The translations under genes were made by a program, and so were the position numbers. Below the pieces are notes generated by a model. The model was not told the DNA's origin, searched no databases, and saw only the letters and a program-made list of their open reading frames with translations. A DNA stretch of 64,000 nucleotides, from NCBI GenBank assembly GCA_964276095.1, contig CAXYDR010000002.1, forward strand, positions 1 to 64,000. Reading direction: 5' to 3'. Below are positions 12,051 through 20,598 of the stretch, piece by piece (position 1 is the first letter of the stretch; each line of letters starts with the position of its first letter). The stretch comes from GCA-2733415 sp964276095 (GTDB taxonomy: Bacteria; Bacteroidota; Bacteroidia; Flavobacteriales; Flavobacteriaceae).

Positions 12051-13085
12051 CTACAATTCTCTATGTCTTGCATAAGCTCTCCACTTATCAAAACATTCTA
12101 ACATGTCATTTGGTGTTTCTGAAGTAAAACTCATTTTTTCATCAGTTGTTGGATGAATAAACCCTAATGTTTTTGCATGTAATGCTTGACGAGGTAAAAT
12201 CTTAAAGCAATTATCAACAAACTGCTTATACTTTGTAAAGGTTGTTCCTTTTAATATTTTTTCTCCTCCATAACGAGAATCATTAAATAAAGTGTGCCCG
12301 ATATGTTTCATATGTACACGAATTTGATGTGTACGTCCAGTTTCTAACTGACACTCAACCAAAGTCACATAACCAAAACGTTCTAAAACCTTATAGTGTG
12401 TAACTGCTGGCTTACCATAATCTGCTTCATCTCCATAATGAACTGTGTTTTGCAACCTGTTTTTATGATGTCTACCAATGTTACCTTCTATAGTTCCTTC
12501 TTCATCTTCAACATGCCCCCAAACTAATGCATGGTATTTACGTTCAGAAGTTTTGTCAGCAAATTGTTTTGCTAAATGAGTCATTGCATGCTCCGTTTTA
12601 GCAACCACCAACAAACCACTTGTATCCTTATCTATTCTATGTACTAAACCTGGTCGTTCATCTGAATTTTTCGGTAAACTATCAACATGATGAATCAATG
12701 CATTAATCAGTGTTCCTGAATAATTACCATGACCTGGATGAACAACCATACCAGCTGGTTTATTCACTACTAATAAATCATCATCTTCATACACGATATC
12801 CAATGGAATATCTTCTCCTACTAATAAATTCTCATGAGGTGGATGCGCAAACATTACTCTTACAACATCGTTTCCTTTTACTTTATGATTAGACTTTACA
12901 GCCTTATCATTCACGTAAATATTACCATCTTTCGCTGCTTGTTGGATTTTATTACGAGTAGCATTTTCAATAAAATTCATTAAATACTTATCTACACGCA
13001 ATGGCTCTTGCCCTGGTGTAGCAGTAAACGAATGATGCTCGTATAAATCTTTACTTGGCCCTATTTCTTCTTGATTCTCTATCAT
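12051..13085 (-). CDS. rluD: RluA/RluD-family 23S rRNA pseudouridine synthase
   Basis: Isomerises uridines in 23S rRNA (helix 69 in the case of RluD). The 344-residue protein has an N-terminal S4 RNA-binding domain (about 28-85, ending in VKGNDVVRV). The catalytic domain follows: VVNKPAGMVVHPGHG (about 106-120), the active-site motif HRIDKDTSGL (149-158, catalytic Asp152) and GRTHQIRVHM, the conserved motif III block. It follows the PASTA protein gene with a gap of only 3 bp, so the two are co-transcribed, a pairing I recall from other Bacteroidota. RluD rather than RluC is likely but not proven. Confidence 0.9.
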   Translation of the reverse strand: MIENQEEIGPSKDLYEHHSFTATPGQEPLRVDKYLMNFIENATRNKIQQAAKDGNIYVNDKAVKSNHKVKGNDVVRVMFAHPPHENLLVGEDIPLDIVYEDDDLLVVNKPAGMVVHPGHGNYSGTLINALIHHVDSLPKNSDERPGLVHRIDKDTSGLLVVAKTEHAMTHLAKQFADKTSERKYHALVWGHVEDEEGTIEGNIGRHHKNRLQNTVHYGDEADYGKPAVTHYKVLERFGYVTLVECQLETGRTHQIRVHMKHIGHTLFNDSRYGGEKILKGTTFTKYKQFVDNCFKILPRQALHAKTLGFIHPTTDEKMSFTSETPNDMLECFDKWRAYARHREL

Positions 13086-13088
13086 ATC

Positions 13089-13694
13089 TTAATTTACTAC
13101 ATCAACATTATTATCTGAATTTGCCTTTGGCTTATCGCTATAATTCAGTTTTCCATCACCTAACACCAAATCAATCACAGAAGTGTACGGTAATTTATCA
13201 TCCTTTTTTATTTTCTTTCCTTTATACAACATATCTAAAACTGCATTTTTTGCAAAATGTGGTTTATATGTAATTTTTCCGATTTTAAAACCAATTGCCT
13301 TCAATGTACTTTCTGCTTGACGTTTTGTTTTATCTTTCAAATTTGGAATACGCACTAATCTATATTCCGATTTGTTTACTGTTATATAAACTTTTCTACC
13401 AACTTTAACTTTTGATCCAGCTGCAGGAGTTTGTTCAACTATTGCTTCCTTCGGGAATTTTGGGTTATAATCTTTATATTCAATATCACCTAAAGTCAAT
13501 TCTCTTTCCTCTAAAAGGTTTTTCGTTATTTCTAACTTCTTTCCTTCTAAATTAGGCACTTCTCTAAACTCATCATGGTTTGTTGTACTAGCCATCCATT
13601 TTATAAGAGCAAACAAAATCAACAGAAATACGATTAATGCCAACCCCAATTGTTTCAAAAAAGCTTTACTGAAAATAAATTTTAAAAGACCCAT
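13089..13694 (-). CDS. PASTA-domain membrane protein
   Basis: The 201-residue protein has a short cytoplasmic N-terminus, one membrane helix (about 14-33) and then PASTA repeats: about 40-108 (EVPNLEGKKLEITKNLLEER...GRKVYITVN) and about 113-185 (VRIPNLKDKTKRQAESTLKA...). PASTA repeats bind muropeptides or cell-wall material in Firmicutes and Actinobacteria. Here there is no kinase domain, so the job is unknown, perhaps envelope sensing or a scaffold. It is the first gene of a two-gene unit with the pseudouridine synthase. A -7 element TATATTTGC lies 17 nt upstream. Confidence 0.88.
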   Translation of the reverse strand: MGLLKFIFSKAFLKQLGLALIVFLLILFALIKWMASTTNHDEFREVPNLEGKKLEITKNLLEERELTLGDIEYKDYNPKFPKEAIVEQTPAAGSKVKVGRKVYITVNKSEYRLVRIPNLKDKTKRQAESTLKAIGFKIGKITYKPHFAKNAVLDMLYKGKKIKKDDKLPYTSVIDLVLGDGKLNYSDKPKANSDNNVDVVN

Positions 13695-13710
13695 ACTTTT
13701 TATTTAGACG

Positions 13711-13719
13711 GCAAATATA
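13711..13719 (-). promoter_or_regulatory. -7 promoter element of the PASTA-rluD unit
   Basis: TATATTTGC on the minus strand, 17 nt before the start codon, is the best -7 form (TAnnTTTGC). No clear TTG lies 19 bp upstream. Confidence 0.5.
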
Positions 13720-13788
13720 ATAATAGTATTTTTGTTAACGTTCATTATAACTCATAATGACATTTTTAATTCAACTATTTGCATCTAA

Positions 13789-14754
13789 ATGAGAAACATT
13801 GCAATACTTATGGGAGGGTATTCAAGCGAATATCAAATTTCCTTAAACTCTGGAAATGTAGTTTACAACAATATTAAAGATAGCTGTAACGCCTACAGAG
13901 TTCATTTATTAAAAGACAAATGGGTTTACGTTGATAAACTTAAAAATGAGTACCCCATCAATAAAGGTGATTTTTCTGTAACCGTAGATAATTTTAAAAT
14001 CAATTTTGACTGCGTTTTTAATACAGTACACGGAACTCCAGGAGAAGATGGGCACATGCAAGCATATTTTGCTTTATTGAACATTCCTCAAACAAGTTGT
14101 GAAATGTATCAATCTGCCTTAACCTTTAATAAGCGTGATTTATTATCTGTATTACGTCCATACGGAATTCCTATGGCAACTTCAGTTTATTACAACGAAG
14201 GAGATACTATAGATATAGATGGTATTGTTTCCAAAGTTGGCTTACCTTGTTTTGTAAAAGCAAATAGAGCTGGCTCTAGTTACGGTATAACTAAAGTATA
14301 CAACAAAGAAGAAATTCCTAACGCTATTGCCCATGCCTTGAAAGAGGATTCTCAAGTTTTAATAGAATCATTTCTTGACGGAATAGAGGTTTCGGTTGGT
14401 GTAATTACTTATAAAGGAAAAACCAAAGTATTGCCGATTACAGAAATTGTATCAGAAACTGATTTTTTTGATTATAAAGCTAAGTACGAAGGTTTATCGC
14501 AAGAAATTACTCCTGCGAGGATTACAAGTCAACAAGCAATAGCTGTTAGTAAAATCGCCAAAGATGTATACGAACTGCTAGACATGAGCGGCTTATCTCG
14601 TTCTGACTTTATTTTTCACAACGGAACACCTCATTTTATTGAAATAAATACAAATCCGGGATTATCGGAAGAAAGTATTATACCAAAACAAGCTAAAGAG
14701 GCTGGGATTTCATTAGAAGAATTATTTATGAACACCATTGAAGAAGCAATGTAG
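13789..14754 (+). CDS. ddl: D-alanine--D-alanine ligase
   Basis: Joins two D-alanines with ATP for the peptidoglycan stem peptide; cytosolic ATP-grasp enzyme. The 321 residues show MRNIAILMGGYSSEYQISL at the N-terminus (the conserved GG.S.E..SL), NTVHGTPGEDGHMQAYF (about 84-100), the ATP-grasp lysine in PCFVKANRAGSSYGI, and the metal-binding end FIEINTNPGLSEES. The gene is divergent from the PASTA gene: both start within a region of about 95 bp, so the two envelope-related promoters may overlap. Confidence 0.96.
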   Translation: MRNIAILMGGYSSEYQISLNSGNVVYNNIKDSCNAYRVHLLKDKWVYVDKLKNEYPINKGDFSVTVDNFKINFDCVFNTVHGTPGEDGHMQAYFALLNIPQTSCEMYQSALTFNKRDLLSVLRPYGIPMATSVYYNEGDTIDIDGIVSKVGLPCFVKANRAGSSYGITKVYNKEEIPNAIAHALKEDSQVLIESFLDGIEVSVGVITYKGKTKVLPITEIVSETDFFDYKAKYEGLSQEITPARITSQQAIAVSKIAKDVYELLDMSGLSRSDFIFHNGTPHFIEINTNPGLSEESIIPKQAKEAGISLEELFMNTIEEAM

Positions 14755-14820
14755 TCAGAAGTCAGAAATACATTTTTGAAATACTATCTCCAATTAATAA
14801 TGTAACTTTACAAAACTAAG

Positions 14821-14840
14821 ATTCCCGATTGCTCGGGAAT
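14821..14840. repeat. hairpin ATTCCCGA-TTGC-TCGGGAAT
   Basis: A perfect 8-bp stem with a 4-nt loop between ddl and coaD, 21 bp before coaD. It resembles the hairpins at 37110-37129 and 29839-29856. It may act as a weak ddl terminator or be a small dispersed palindrome. Confidence 0.6.
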
Positions 14841-14860
14841 TATACAAACAAGTTTTTATA

Positions 14861-15316
14861 ATGAAAAAAGCAGTTTTCCCGGGATCTTTTGATCCAATAA
14901 CTTTAGGTCATCAGGATATTATTCTGAGAGCATTACCATTGTTTGATGAAATCATTATTGCAATTGGAATAAACGAGGCTAAAAAATACATGTTTTCTCT
15001 TGATGAACGTGTTCAATTTATAAAAGATACATTCAAAAACGAACCAAAAATAACTGTAACCACTTATAAAGGATTAACCATACACTTCTGTAAAGAAGTA
15101 AATGCGGACTATATGTTGCGTGGACTGCGTAATCCTGCAGATTTTGAGTTTGAAAAAGCAATTGCACAAACAAATAGGAAGCTATCAGGTATCGATACTT
15201 TATTTCTATTAACAAGCGCAGAAACTTCATACATCAGCTCAAGTATTGTAAGAGACGTACTTCGAAATGGTGGTGATTTCACTATATTGGTTCCAGACAG
15301 TGTTCGAGTAAAATAG
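14861..15316 (+). CDS. coaD: phosphopantetheine adenylyltransferase
   Basis: Catalyses the penultimate step of coenzyme A synthesis, transferring AMP from ATP to 4'-phosphopantetheine. The 151-residue protein is of usual length. It begins AVFPGSFDPITLGHQDII with the nucleotidyltransferase motif TLGH, continues with YMLRGLRNPADFEFE, which lines the substrate site, and has the second nucleotide motif YISSSIVRDV near the C-terminus. It is followed 25 bp later by the acyltransferase pair, probably transcribed together but functionally unrelated. Confidence 0.97.
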   Translation: MKKAVFPGSFDPITLGHQDIILRALPLFDEIIIAIGINEAKKYMFSLDERVQFIKDTFKNEPKITVTTYKGLTIHFCKEVNADYMLRGLRNPADFEFEKAIAQTNRKLSGIDTLFLLTSAETSYISSSIVRDVLRNGGDFTILVPDSVRVK

Positions 15317-15341
15317 GATTATTTAAACACACGTATACTAC

Positions 15342-16790
15342 ATGCTATTTAACTCAATAGAATTTGCATTATTTCTACCTCTTGTTTTTATAGCATATTG
15401 GTTTATTGCTCCTAAAAATTTAAAAGTACAAAACATTATAATCCTTTTAGCCAGCTATATTTTTTATGCTTGGTGGGATTGGCGTTTTTTAATCTTGATT
15501 ATTTTTAGCTCTGCAGTAGATTATACTATTGGATTAAAACTTTCAGAAACCACAAATCCGAAAAACAGAAAACTACTTCTATATGCGAGTATAGTTGTTA
15601 ACCTTGGGTTACTTGGTTTTTTTAAATACTTCAATTTCTTTTTGGAAAGTTTTTCCGATGCCTTTACTTTATTTGGACAATCGCTTGAAACGTCAAGACT
15701 AGATATCATCCTACCTGTAGGAATCAGTTTTTACACCTTTCAAACCCTGAGTTACACCATTGATGTTTACCGCAATAAAATGAAGCCAACTAAAGATCTC
15801 GTTTCTTTTTTTGCGTTTGTAAACTTCTTTCCGCAACTAGTTGCAGGACCAATTGAAAGAGCTAAAAATTTATTACCACAATTTCAAAAAAAGAGCACCT
15901 TCAATTACACTGTAGCTATTGATGGTTTACGACAAATATTATGGGGGTTATTCAAAAAGATAGTTATAGCAGACAACTGCGCTAAACATGCCAATACTAT
16001 TTTTAATAACTCTGATGAATATTCTGGAAGCACCTTATTATTAGGGGCTCTATTTTTTACTTTTCAAATTTATGGTGACTTCTCCGGATATTCTGACATA
16101 GCAATTGGTACATCAAGATTGTTTGGAATTAATCTCAAGAAAAATTTCGCATTCCCTTATTTCTCAAGAAACATAGGAGAATTCTGGAGAAGATGGCATA
16201 TATCACTATCTACTTGGTTTAAAGACTACCTCTACATCCCGTTAGGCGGAAGTAAAAACAACCAATGGATTACCATTAGAAACATCATGATTGTATTCCT
16301 AGTAAGTGGGTTTTGGCATGGAGCCAACTGGACATTTCTTGCATGGGGTTTTATAAATGCTTGTTATTTTATTCCGTTATTACTTACTAAAAGAAACAGA
16401 AAACATTTAGATACAATAGCTGAAGGAAAAGCATTCCCTACAATTAAAGAAGTTATTCAAATAAGTTATACGTTTTTACTTACCGTTTTGGCTTGGATTT
16501 TCTTTAGAGCAGAAAATATTAAACACGCATTCGCTTATCTTTCTGAAATATTTTCGAGCTCATTACTTAGCATTCCAGACTTTCCAGGAAGAAGAGATTC
16601 TATTACTACTCTTATTTTAATAATCCTATTTATGACTTTTGAATGGATTGGCAGAAATAATGAATATGCAATTGAAAAAATAGGAGCTAATAAAAACCGA
16701 ATATATCGATGGGCTTTATATTATAGCATTGTTATAATTATAGTATTATATGGTGCGAGTCAACAAGAATTTATTTACTTTCAATTTTAA
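15342..16790 (+). CDS. MBOAT family O-acyltransferase (AlgI/DltB-like)
   Basis: A polytopic membrane protein of 482 residues with about ten hydrophobic segments. The family block RNIGEFWRRWHISLSTWFKDYLYIPLGGS is visible in pieces (IGEFWRRWHISLSTW, about 280-294), as is the active-site histidine in SGFWHGANWTFLAWG (about 324-338). AlgI-type MBOATs carry acetyl groups across the inner membrane for O-acetylation of exopolysaccharides. The next gene, 2 bp downstream, is an AlgX/AlgJ-like SGNH protein, the usual periplasmic partner. The polysaccharide is unknown, as no alginate genes are nearby. Confidence 0.92.
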   Translation: MLFNSIEFALFLPLVFIAYWFIAPKNLKVQNIIILLASYIFYAWWDWRFLILIIFSSAVDYTIGLKLSETTNPKNRKLLLYASIVVNLGLLGFFKYFNFFLESFSDAFTLFGQSLETSRLDIILPVGISFYTFQTLSYTIDVYRNKMKPTKDLVSFFAFVNFFPQLVAGPIERAKNLLPQFQKKSTFNYTVAIDGLRQILWGLFKKIVIADNCAKHANTIFNNSDEYSGSTLLLGALFFTFQIYGDFSGYSDIAIGTSRLFGINLKKNFAFPYFSRNIGEFWRRWHISLSTWFKDYLYIPLGGSKNNQWITIRNIMIVFLVSGFWHGANWTFLAWGFINACYFIPLLLTKRNRKHLDTIAEGKAFPTIKEVIQISYTFLLTVLAWIFFRAENIKHAFAYLSEIFSSSLLSIPDFPGRRDSITTLILIILFMTFEWIGRNNEYAIEKIGANKNRIYRWALYYSIVIIIVLYGASQQEFIYFQF

Positions 16791-16792
16791 CA

Positions 16793-17839
16793 ATGAAACG
16801 CTTCCTCTATTCCATACTTATTTTTGCAAGTCCGTTTATAATCTTAATCGGAATCACAAAATTGTGTTACACTAAAACTGGTGGTGACTTAAATAGGCTA
16901 GGGAAAATTTCTATAGACGAAGACTACAGAATTCAGTTTCAAAAGGATTATGACCAGCCTCAAAATTACACTGACTTTTCAACCTTAAATTTAGATGAAG
17001 TAAATAAGATTGACATACTTACTATTGGCGACTCCTTTTCGCAACAAAGAAGCCACAGCTATCAGAATTACATGACAACAGATACCACTAGTATTCTAAA
17101 TTTTGATACAAGAGCATTTAATATACCATCATACAACCCAATTGATTTTGCATACAAATTAGCTAATGGTGACGTGTTTAATAAACTACCTATTAAATAC
17201 CTAATTCTACAATCTGTAGAGAGGTCTATTATTACTAGAAGTGAAAATATAGATGGAAACGCTATAATCACTACTAAACAACTGGAGTCATTCAAAAAAA
17301 TTAAGAGCAACAGTAACCATAGTGCTGCTACTGAAAATTACTCAGACTATTTAAAATTTCCGGGTTACAGTATTTTATACCACTTTAGTGATAACGCACT
17401 GTTTTCACCAATACATCAGAAAAGTATCAACAAGAAAGTATTCTCTGCCAATAATAAATTATTATTTCTAGAAAACGATCTTATCGCATTAAAGAAAAAC
17501 AATGATTTAAAATTAGTTCTACAACTAAACAATAAACTCAACATACTTGCCGAGAAACTAAAAAAGAAAAATATTACATTAATAGTCCTTCCAAGTCCCG
17601 ACAAATACGATATTCATTATGAATATATAACGACTAAAAATAAACCAGTTCCCTTGTTTTTTGATCGTATGCGTGATTTAAAAAAAGAATACATCTATAT
17701 TGATTCTAAAAAAATACTCAAAGAACATATTAATAACGGGGTTAAAGACATCTATTTTGTTGACGACACCCATTGGTCACCAATAGGAGCAAAAATAATT
17801 GCTAACTCTATCACTAAAATTATCACTAATAACAAATAA
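16793..17839 (+). CDS. AlgX/AlgJ-like SGNH acetyltransferase protein
   Basis: The 348-residue protein has an N-terminal hydrophobic anchor (about 5-24). It then has the SGNH nucleophile block TIGDSFSQQ (about 78-86) and the C-terminal Asp/His motif VDDTHWSPIGAKIIA (about 322-336). These are the catalytic features of the AlgX/AlgJ/DHHW families that place acetyl groups on exopolysaccharides in the periplasm. It follows the MBOAT gene with a 2-bp gap, so the two form an acetylation module. The middle (about 200-260) is lysine-rich and coiled-coil-like. Sequence identity to AlgX is low and I assign it by motifs and context. Confidence 0.82.
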   Translation: MKRFLYSILIFASPFIILIGITKLCYTKTGGDLNRLGKISIDEDYRIQFQKDYDQPQNYTDFSTLNLDEVNKIDILTIGDSFSQQRSHSYQNYMTTDTTSILNFDTRAFNIPSYNPIDFAYKLANGDVFNKLPIKYLILQSVERSIITRSENIDGNAIITTKQLESFKKIKSNSNHSAATENYSDYLKFPGYSILYHFSDNALFSPIHQKSINKKVFSANNKLLFLENDLIALKKNNDLKLVLQLNNKLNILAEKLKKKNITLIVLPSPDKYDIHYEYITTKNKPVPLFFDRMRDLKKEYIYIDSKKILKEHINNGVKDIYFVDDTHWSPIGAKIIANSITKIITNNK

Positions 17840-17960
17840 TAATAAAGCTACTGCAACTTGCAGTTTCTAATACAAATCAACTAACTTCGTTTAACAACCA
17901 ATAAAAATAATTGAAACTCATTTTTATCTTAGCGTTGTAGGTAATTACAAAACACAATTT

Positions 17961-18800
17961 ATGAATAAGATCATTTTAATACTATTTACAATCATTTGCT
18001 TTCAGTCAAATGCACAAGTTGAATTAACTTTTGACAAAAGATTTGTAGAATGTGAAGATAAATGGGTTGCATTTCAAATGAATGACGACAGTACGTATAA
18101 TTTCGGGTTTATTTACATTGATGCGCAAGCAGGTTTAACCCTAAATAGTGAAGGAACATTTAAACTTCTTGACAATGGTTCTTTCGAAATCAATAAAATT
18201 GAAGAAACAAATATTAAGATTAGACTTAAACCAAATAACGTAAAAGTTTCAATCATCCCAAATGATTTATTTCAATCATTGAAAATTACAGAAACACCAG
18301 AATGGTTAAAACATTACAAGACTGACGTAAATACAGCTGAAAGACAATACAAATGGGGGTTTATGTATAATGGATGGAACGAGTGCAAGAGAGCCCTCCC
18401 ATTTTTATTAAAAGCTAGAACAATAGATCCTGATTTTAAGGGGCTAACTGTAGAAATAGCATATTCATACAATTGCTTGAAAGAATATTCTAAAGCAATT
18501 AAAGTATTGGAAGATGAAATAAAAAAAATACCTAAAGATGCTTATGTTAATAAAGAGTTCATTTATAGTGTTACTAAAACAGACGACATAGAAAAAGCAA
18601 CATCTCAATATTACAAATCATTAAAGGAAATAAAAAACAACCCTTACAATGCAGAGAACTGCTTTAATATTATGCAATTCTTTTACATAAAAAAAGATAA
18701 GAAACATTTTAATGAGTGGTATAATGAGTTAAAAAAGTGGCCAAATGAAAATACACAAATTGAGAAATATGCTAATTTATTTAAAAAGGAATTAAATTAA
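17961..18800 (+). CDS. secreted TPR-like protein of unknown function
   Basis: I do not recognise a named family. The 279 residues start with a signal peptide (cleavage probably after SNA-Q, about residue 18). A beta-rich first half follows (about 20-115), then a tetratricopeptide-like helical half (about 130-275) with repeats such as CKRALPFLLKARTIDPDFKG and YNCLKEYSKAIKVLEDEI. It is probably periplasmic and protein-binding. It stands 120 bp after the acetylation pair, with a hairpin terminator about 80 bp downstream. Confidence 0.8.
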   Translation: MNKIILILFTIICFQSNAQVELTFDKRFVECEDKWVAFQMNDDSTYNFGFIYIDAQAGLTLNSEGTFKLLDNGSFEINKIEETNIKIRLKPNNVKVSIIPNDLFQSLKITETPEWLKHYKTDVNTAERQYKWGFMYNGWNECKRALPFLLKARTIDPDFKGLTVEIAYSYNCLKEYSKAIKVLEDEIKKIPKDAYVNKEFIYSVTKTDDIEKATSQYYKSLKEIKNNPYNAENCFNIMQFFYIKKDKKHFNEWYNELKKWPNENTQIEKYANLFKKELN

Positions 18801-19173
18801 AAACTACCACTAACAAAACCTATAAACAATACGGGTTTCGGTGTACAATTCGAGACGTAAGCGTATCTTTACATAGTCGCCAAACCTTTTAGTTTGGCTT
18901 TTTTAAAACGACAAACTAAAATCAAAACAAAAAGCTTTTGACTTATGTCGACACGAAAATCTGCGAATTTTATACCCCATAATACTCAAACACAAAACCA
19001 CTAAAGGAACCACATAAAAAAGAGCTTATAAAATACGGTGCATATTTTTATTTATTTAGCTTAGCCATATGTAATATCAAAACGCACAACAGCCAAGAAA
19101 GAGTAGTCTTATAGGAATATCAGGCTATTATTAAAATATTACATCCAACTCTAACAACAACTATTTTTGTTTC
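18801..19173. other. intergenic region, non-coding
   Basis: About 370 bp without a convincing gene. It contains the terminator at 18879-18904 and otherwise AT-rich sequence with no recognised RNA or operator. Confidence 0.5.
18879..18904 (+). terminator. hairpin terminator
   Basis: GCCAAAC - CTTTTA - GTTTGGC followed by TTTTTT on the plus strand, about 80 nt after the TPR gene. Confidence 0.75.
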
Positions 19174-20361
19174 ATGAAAAAACAAATTGCTATTATAGGT
19201 GGCGGGCCATCAGCTTTTTTATTAGCCTCTTTTTTAGATGTTGAAAAATTTGAGATTACCATCTATGAAAAAAACAAAACGTCTGGTCGTAAATTCTTAG
19301 TTGCTGGTAAAGGTGGTTTTAACTTAACTCATTCTGAGCAGATTGACCAACTTATTAAACGTTACACACCAAATGATTTTTTAAACAAAGTGCTTCTTAA
19401 TTTTTCCAATGTTGACTTCAGGAATTGGTTAGATCAAATTAGTATTCCTACATATATAGGAAGTAGTAAAAGAGTATATCCTAAAGAAGGTATTAAACCT
19501 ATTGAAGTTCTAAATGCAATTCTAAAATTTCTTAAAGAAAAAGGAGTTATTATTAAGTATGAACATACTTTTTCTGATTGGGACGATAATGATAACCCGA
19601 TTATCAATAACAAAACAATACAAACAGATTACACTGTATTTTCATTAGGCGGAGGAAGCTGGAAAGTTACCGGATCTGATGGAAACTGGCTTGATACTTT
19701 TTCTAAAAAAGGAATCAAGACAAAAACATTTCAAGCATCAAACTGCGGTTATCAAATTGACTGGAATCCTAATTTCATTCAAAAACACGAAGGGACTCCC
19801 TTAAAAAACATTGCCATTTCCTGCAACAACGTTTTTCAAAAAGGAGAAGCGGTTATTACCAAATTTGGCTTAGAAGGAAATTCCATTTATGGGTTGAGTC
19901 CGCAAATTAGAGAACAGTTGAACACCAATTCAAAAGCAACCGTTTTTATCGATTTAAAACCTTCATTAACATTAGAAGGTGTTAATTATAAAATAAAATC
20001 ATCTAAATACAGAAATACGACTGATGTCTTAAAAAAAGAACTCAAACTGAGTGCTGCTCAAATAGATTTATTAAAAACATATATATCTAAAGAGTCTTAC
20101 TTAAATCCAGAATCATTAGCACTAAATATCAAAAAATTCCCTCTAGAAATATTAAATACTGCATCTATTGATGAAGCTATTTCTACAGTTGGAGGAATTG
20201 ACATAAATGCAGTTTCTGAAAATTTTGAACTTAAAAACATACCCAATCAATTTTGCATTGGCGAAATGTTAGATTGGGACGCTCCAACTGGAGGATACCT
20301 ATTACAAGCTTGCGCAAGCACTGGTGTATATTTAGCTAAATATTTAAATGAAAATGATTAA
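19174..20361 (+). CDS. HI0933/BaiN-family flavoprotein (NAD(P)/FAD oxidoreductase)
   Basis: The 395-residue protein opens with a dinucleotide-binding fold, IAIIGGGPSAFLLASFL (about 5-21), and the family hallmark GRKFLVAGKGGFNLTHSE (about 38-55). A second FAD motif near the C-terminus, YLLQACASTGVYLAKYL, is preceded by TVGGIDINAVSENFELK and CIGEMLDWDAPTGG. This is the HI0933/YhiN/BaiN group, flavoproteins mostly of unknown substrate; one member reduces bile-acid intermediates. The gene stands alone between two terminators. The family is clear but the reaction is not. Confidence 0.9.
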   Translation: MKKQIAIIGGGPSAFLLASFLDVEKFEITIYEKNKTSGRKFLVAGKGGFNLTHSEQIDQLIKRYTPNDFLNKVLLNFSNVDFRNWLDQISIPTYIGSSKRVYPKEGIKPIEVLNAILKFLKEKGVIIKYEHTFSDWDDNDNPIINNKTIQTDYTVFSLGGGSWKVTGSDGNWLDTFSKKGIKTKTFQASNCGYQIDWNPNFIQKHEGTPLKNIAISCNNVFQKGEAVITKFGLEGNSIYGLSPQIREQLNTNSKATVFIDLKPSLTLEGVNYKIKSSKYRNTTDVLKKELKLSAAQIDLLKTYISKESYLNPESLALNIKKFPLEILNTASIDEAISTVGGIDINAVSENFELKNIPNQFCIGEMLDWDAPTGGYLLQACASTGVYLAKYLNEND

Positions 20362-20539
20362 AAACGAGTTTTCAAAATTAAATTCGATTTTGGGCTTGAG
20401 TTTTTTTTTCTTCATTTTAAACCTAGCATTAATTCTGTTTCTTTAGGAATGAAGAGTTAACAACTAACTTAGATAAATCGATAGTGCCATAATTTCAAAC
20501 GCTCCACTTTCGATACACCAACCATTAAACTAATCACAC

Positions 20540-20579
20540 AAAAAAGCCTCAATTGTAAAAATACAATTGAGGCTTTTTT
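20540..20579. terminator. bidirectional terminator
   Basis: An 18-bp perfect stem, AAAAAAGCCTCAATTGTA / TACAATTGAGGCTTTTTT, with a 4-nt loop. It lies between the convergent flavoprotein and SulP genes and serves both. Confidence 0.9.
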
Positions 20580-20598
20580 CATAAAATAATATGTTCTT

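Noticed and set aside
18801..19173. Possible small RNA gene in the 370-bp gap
   Set aside because: Apart from one terminator hairpin I see no promoter of good quality or conserved RNA shape, so I cannot support a gene.
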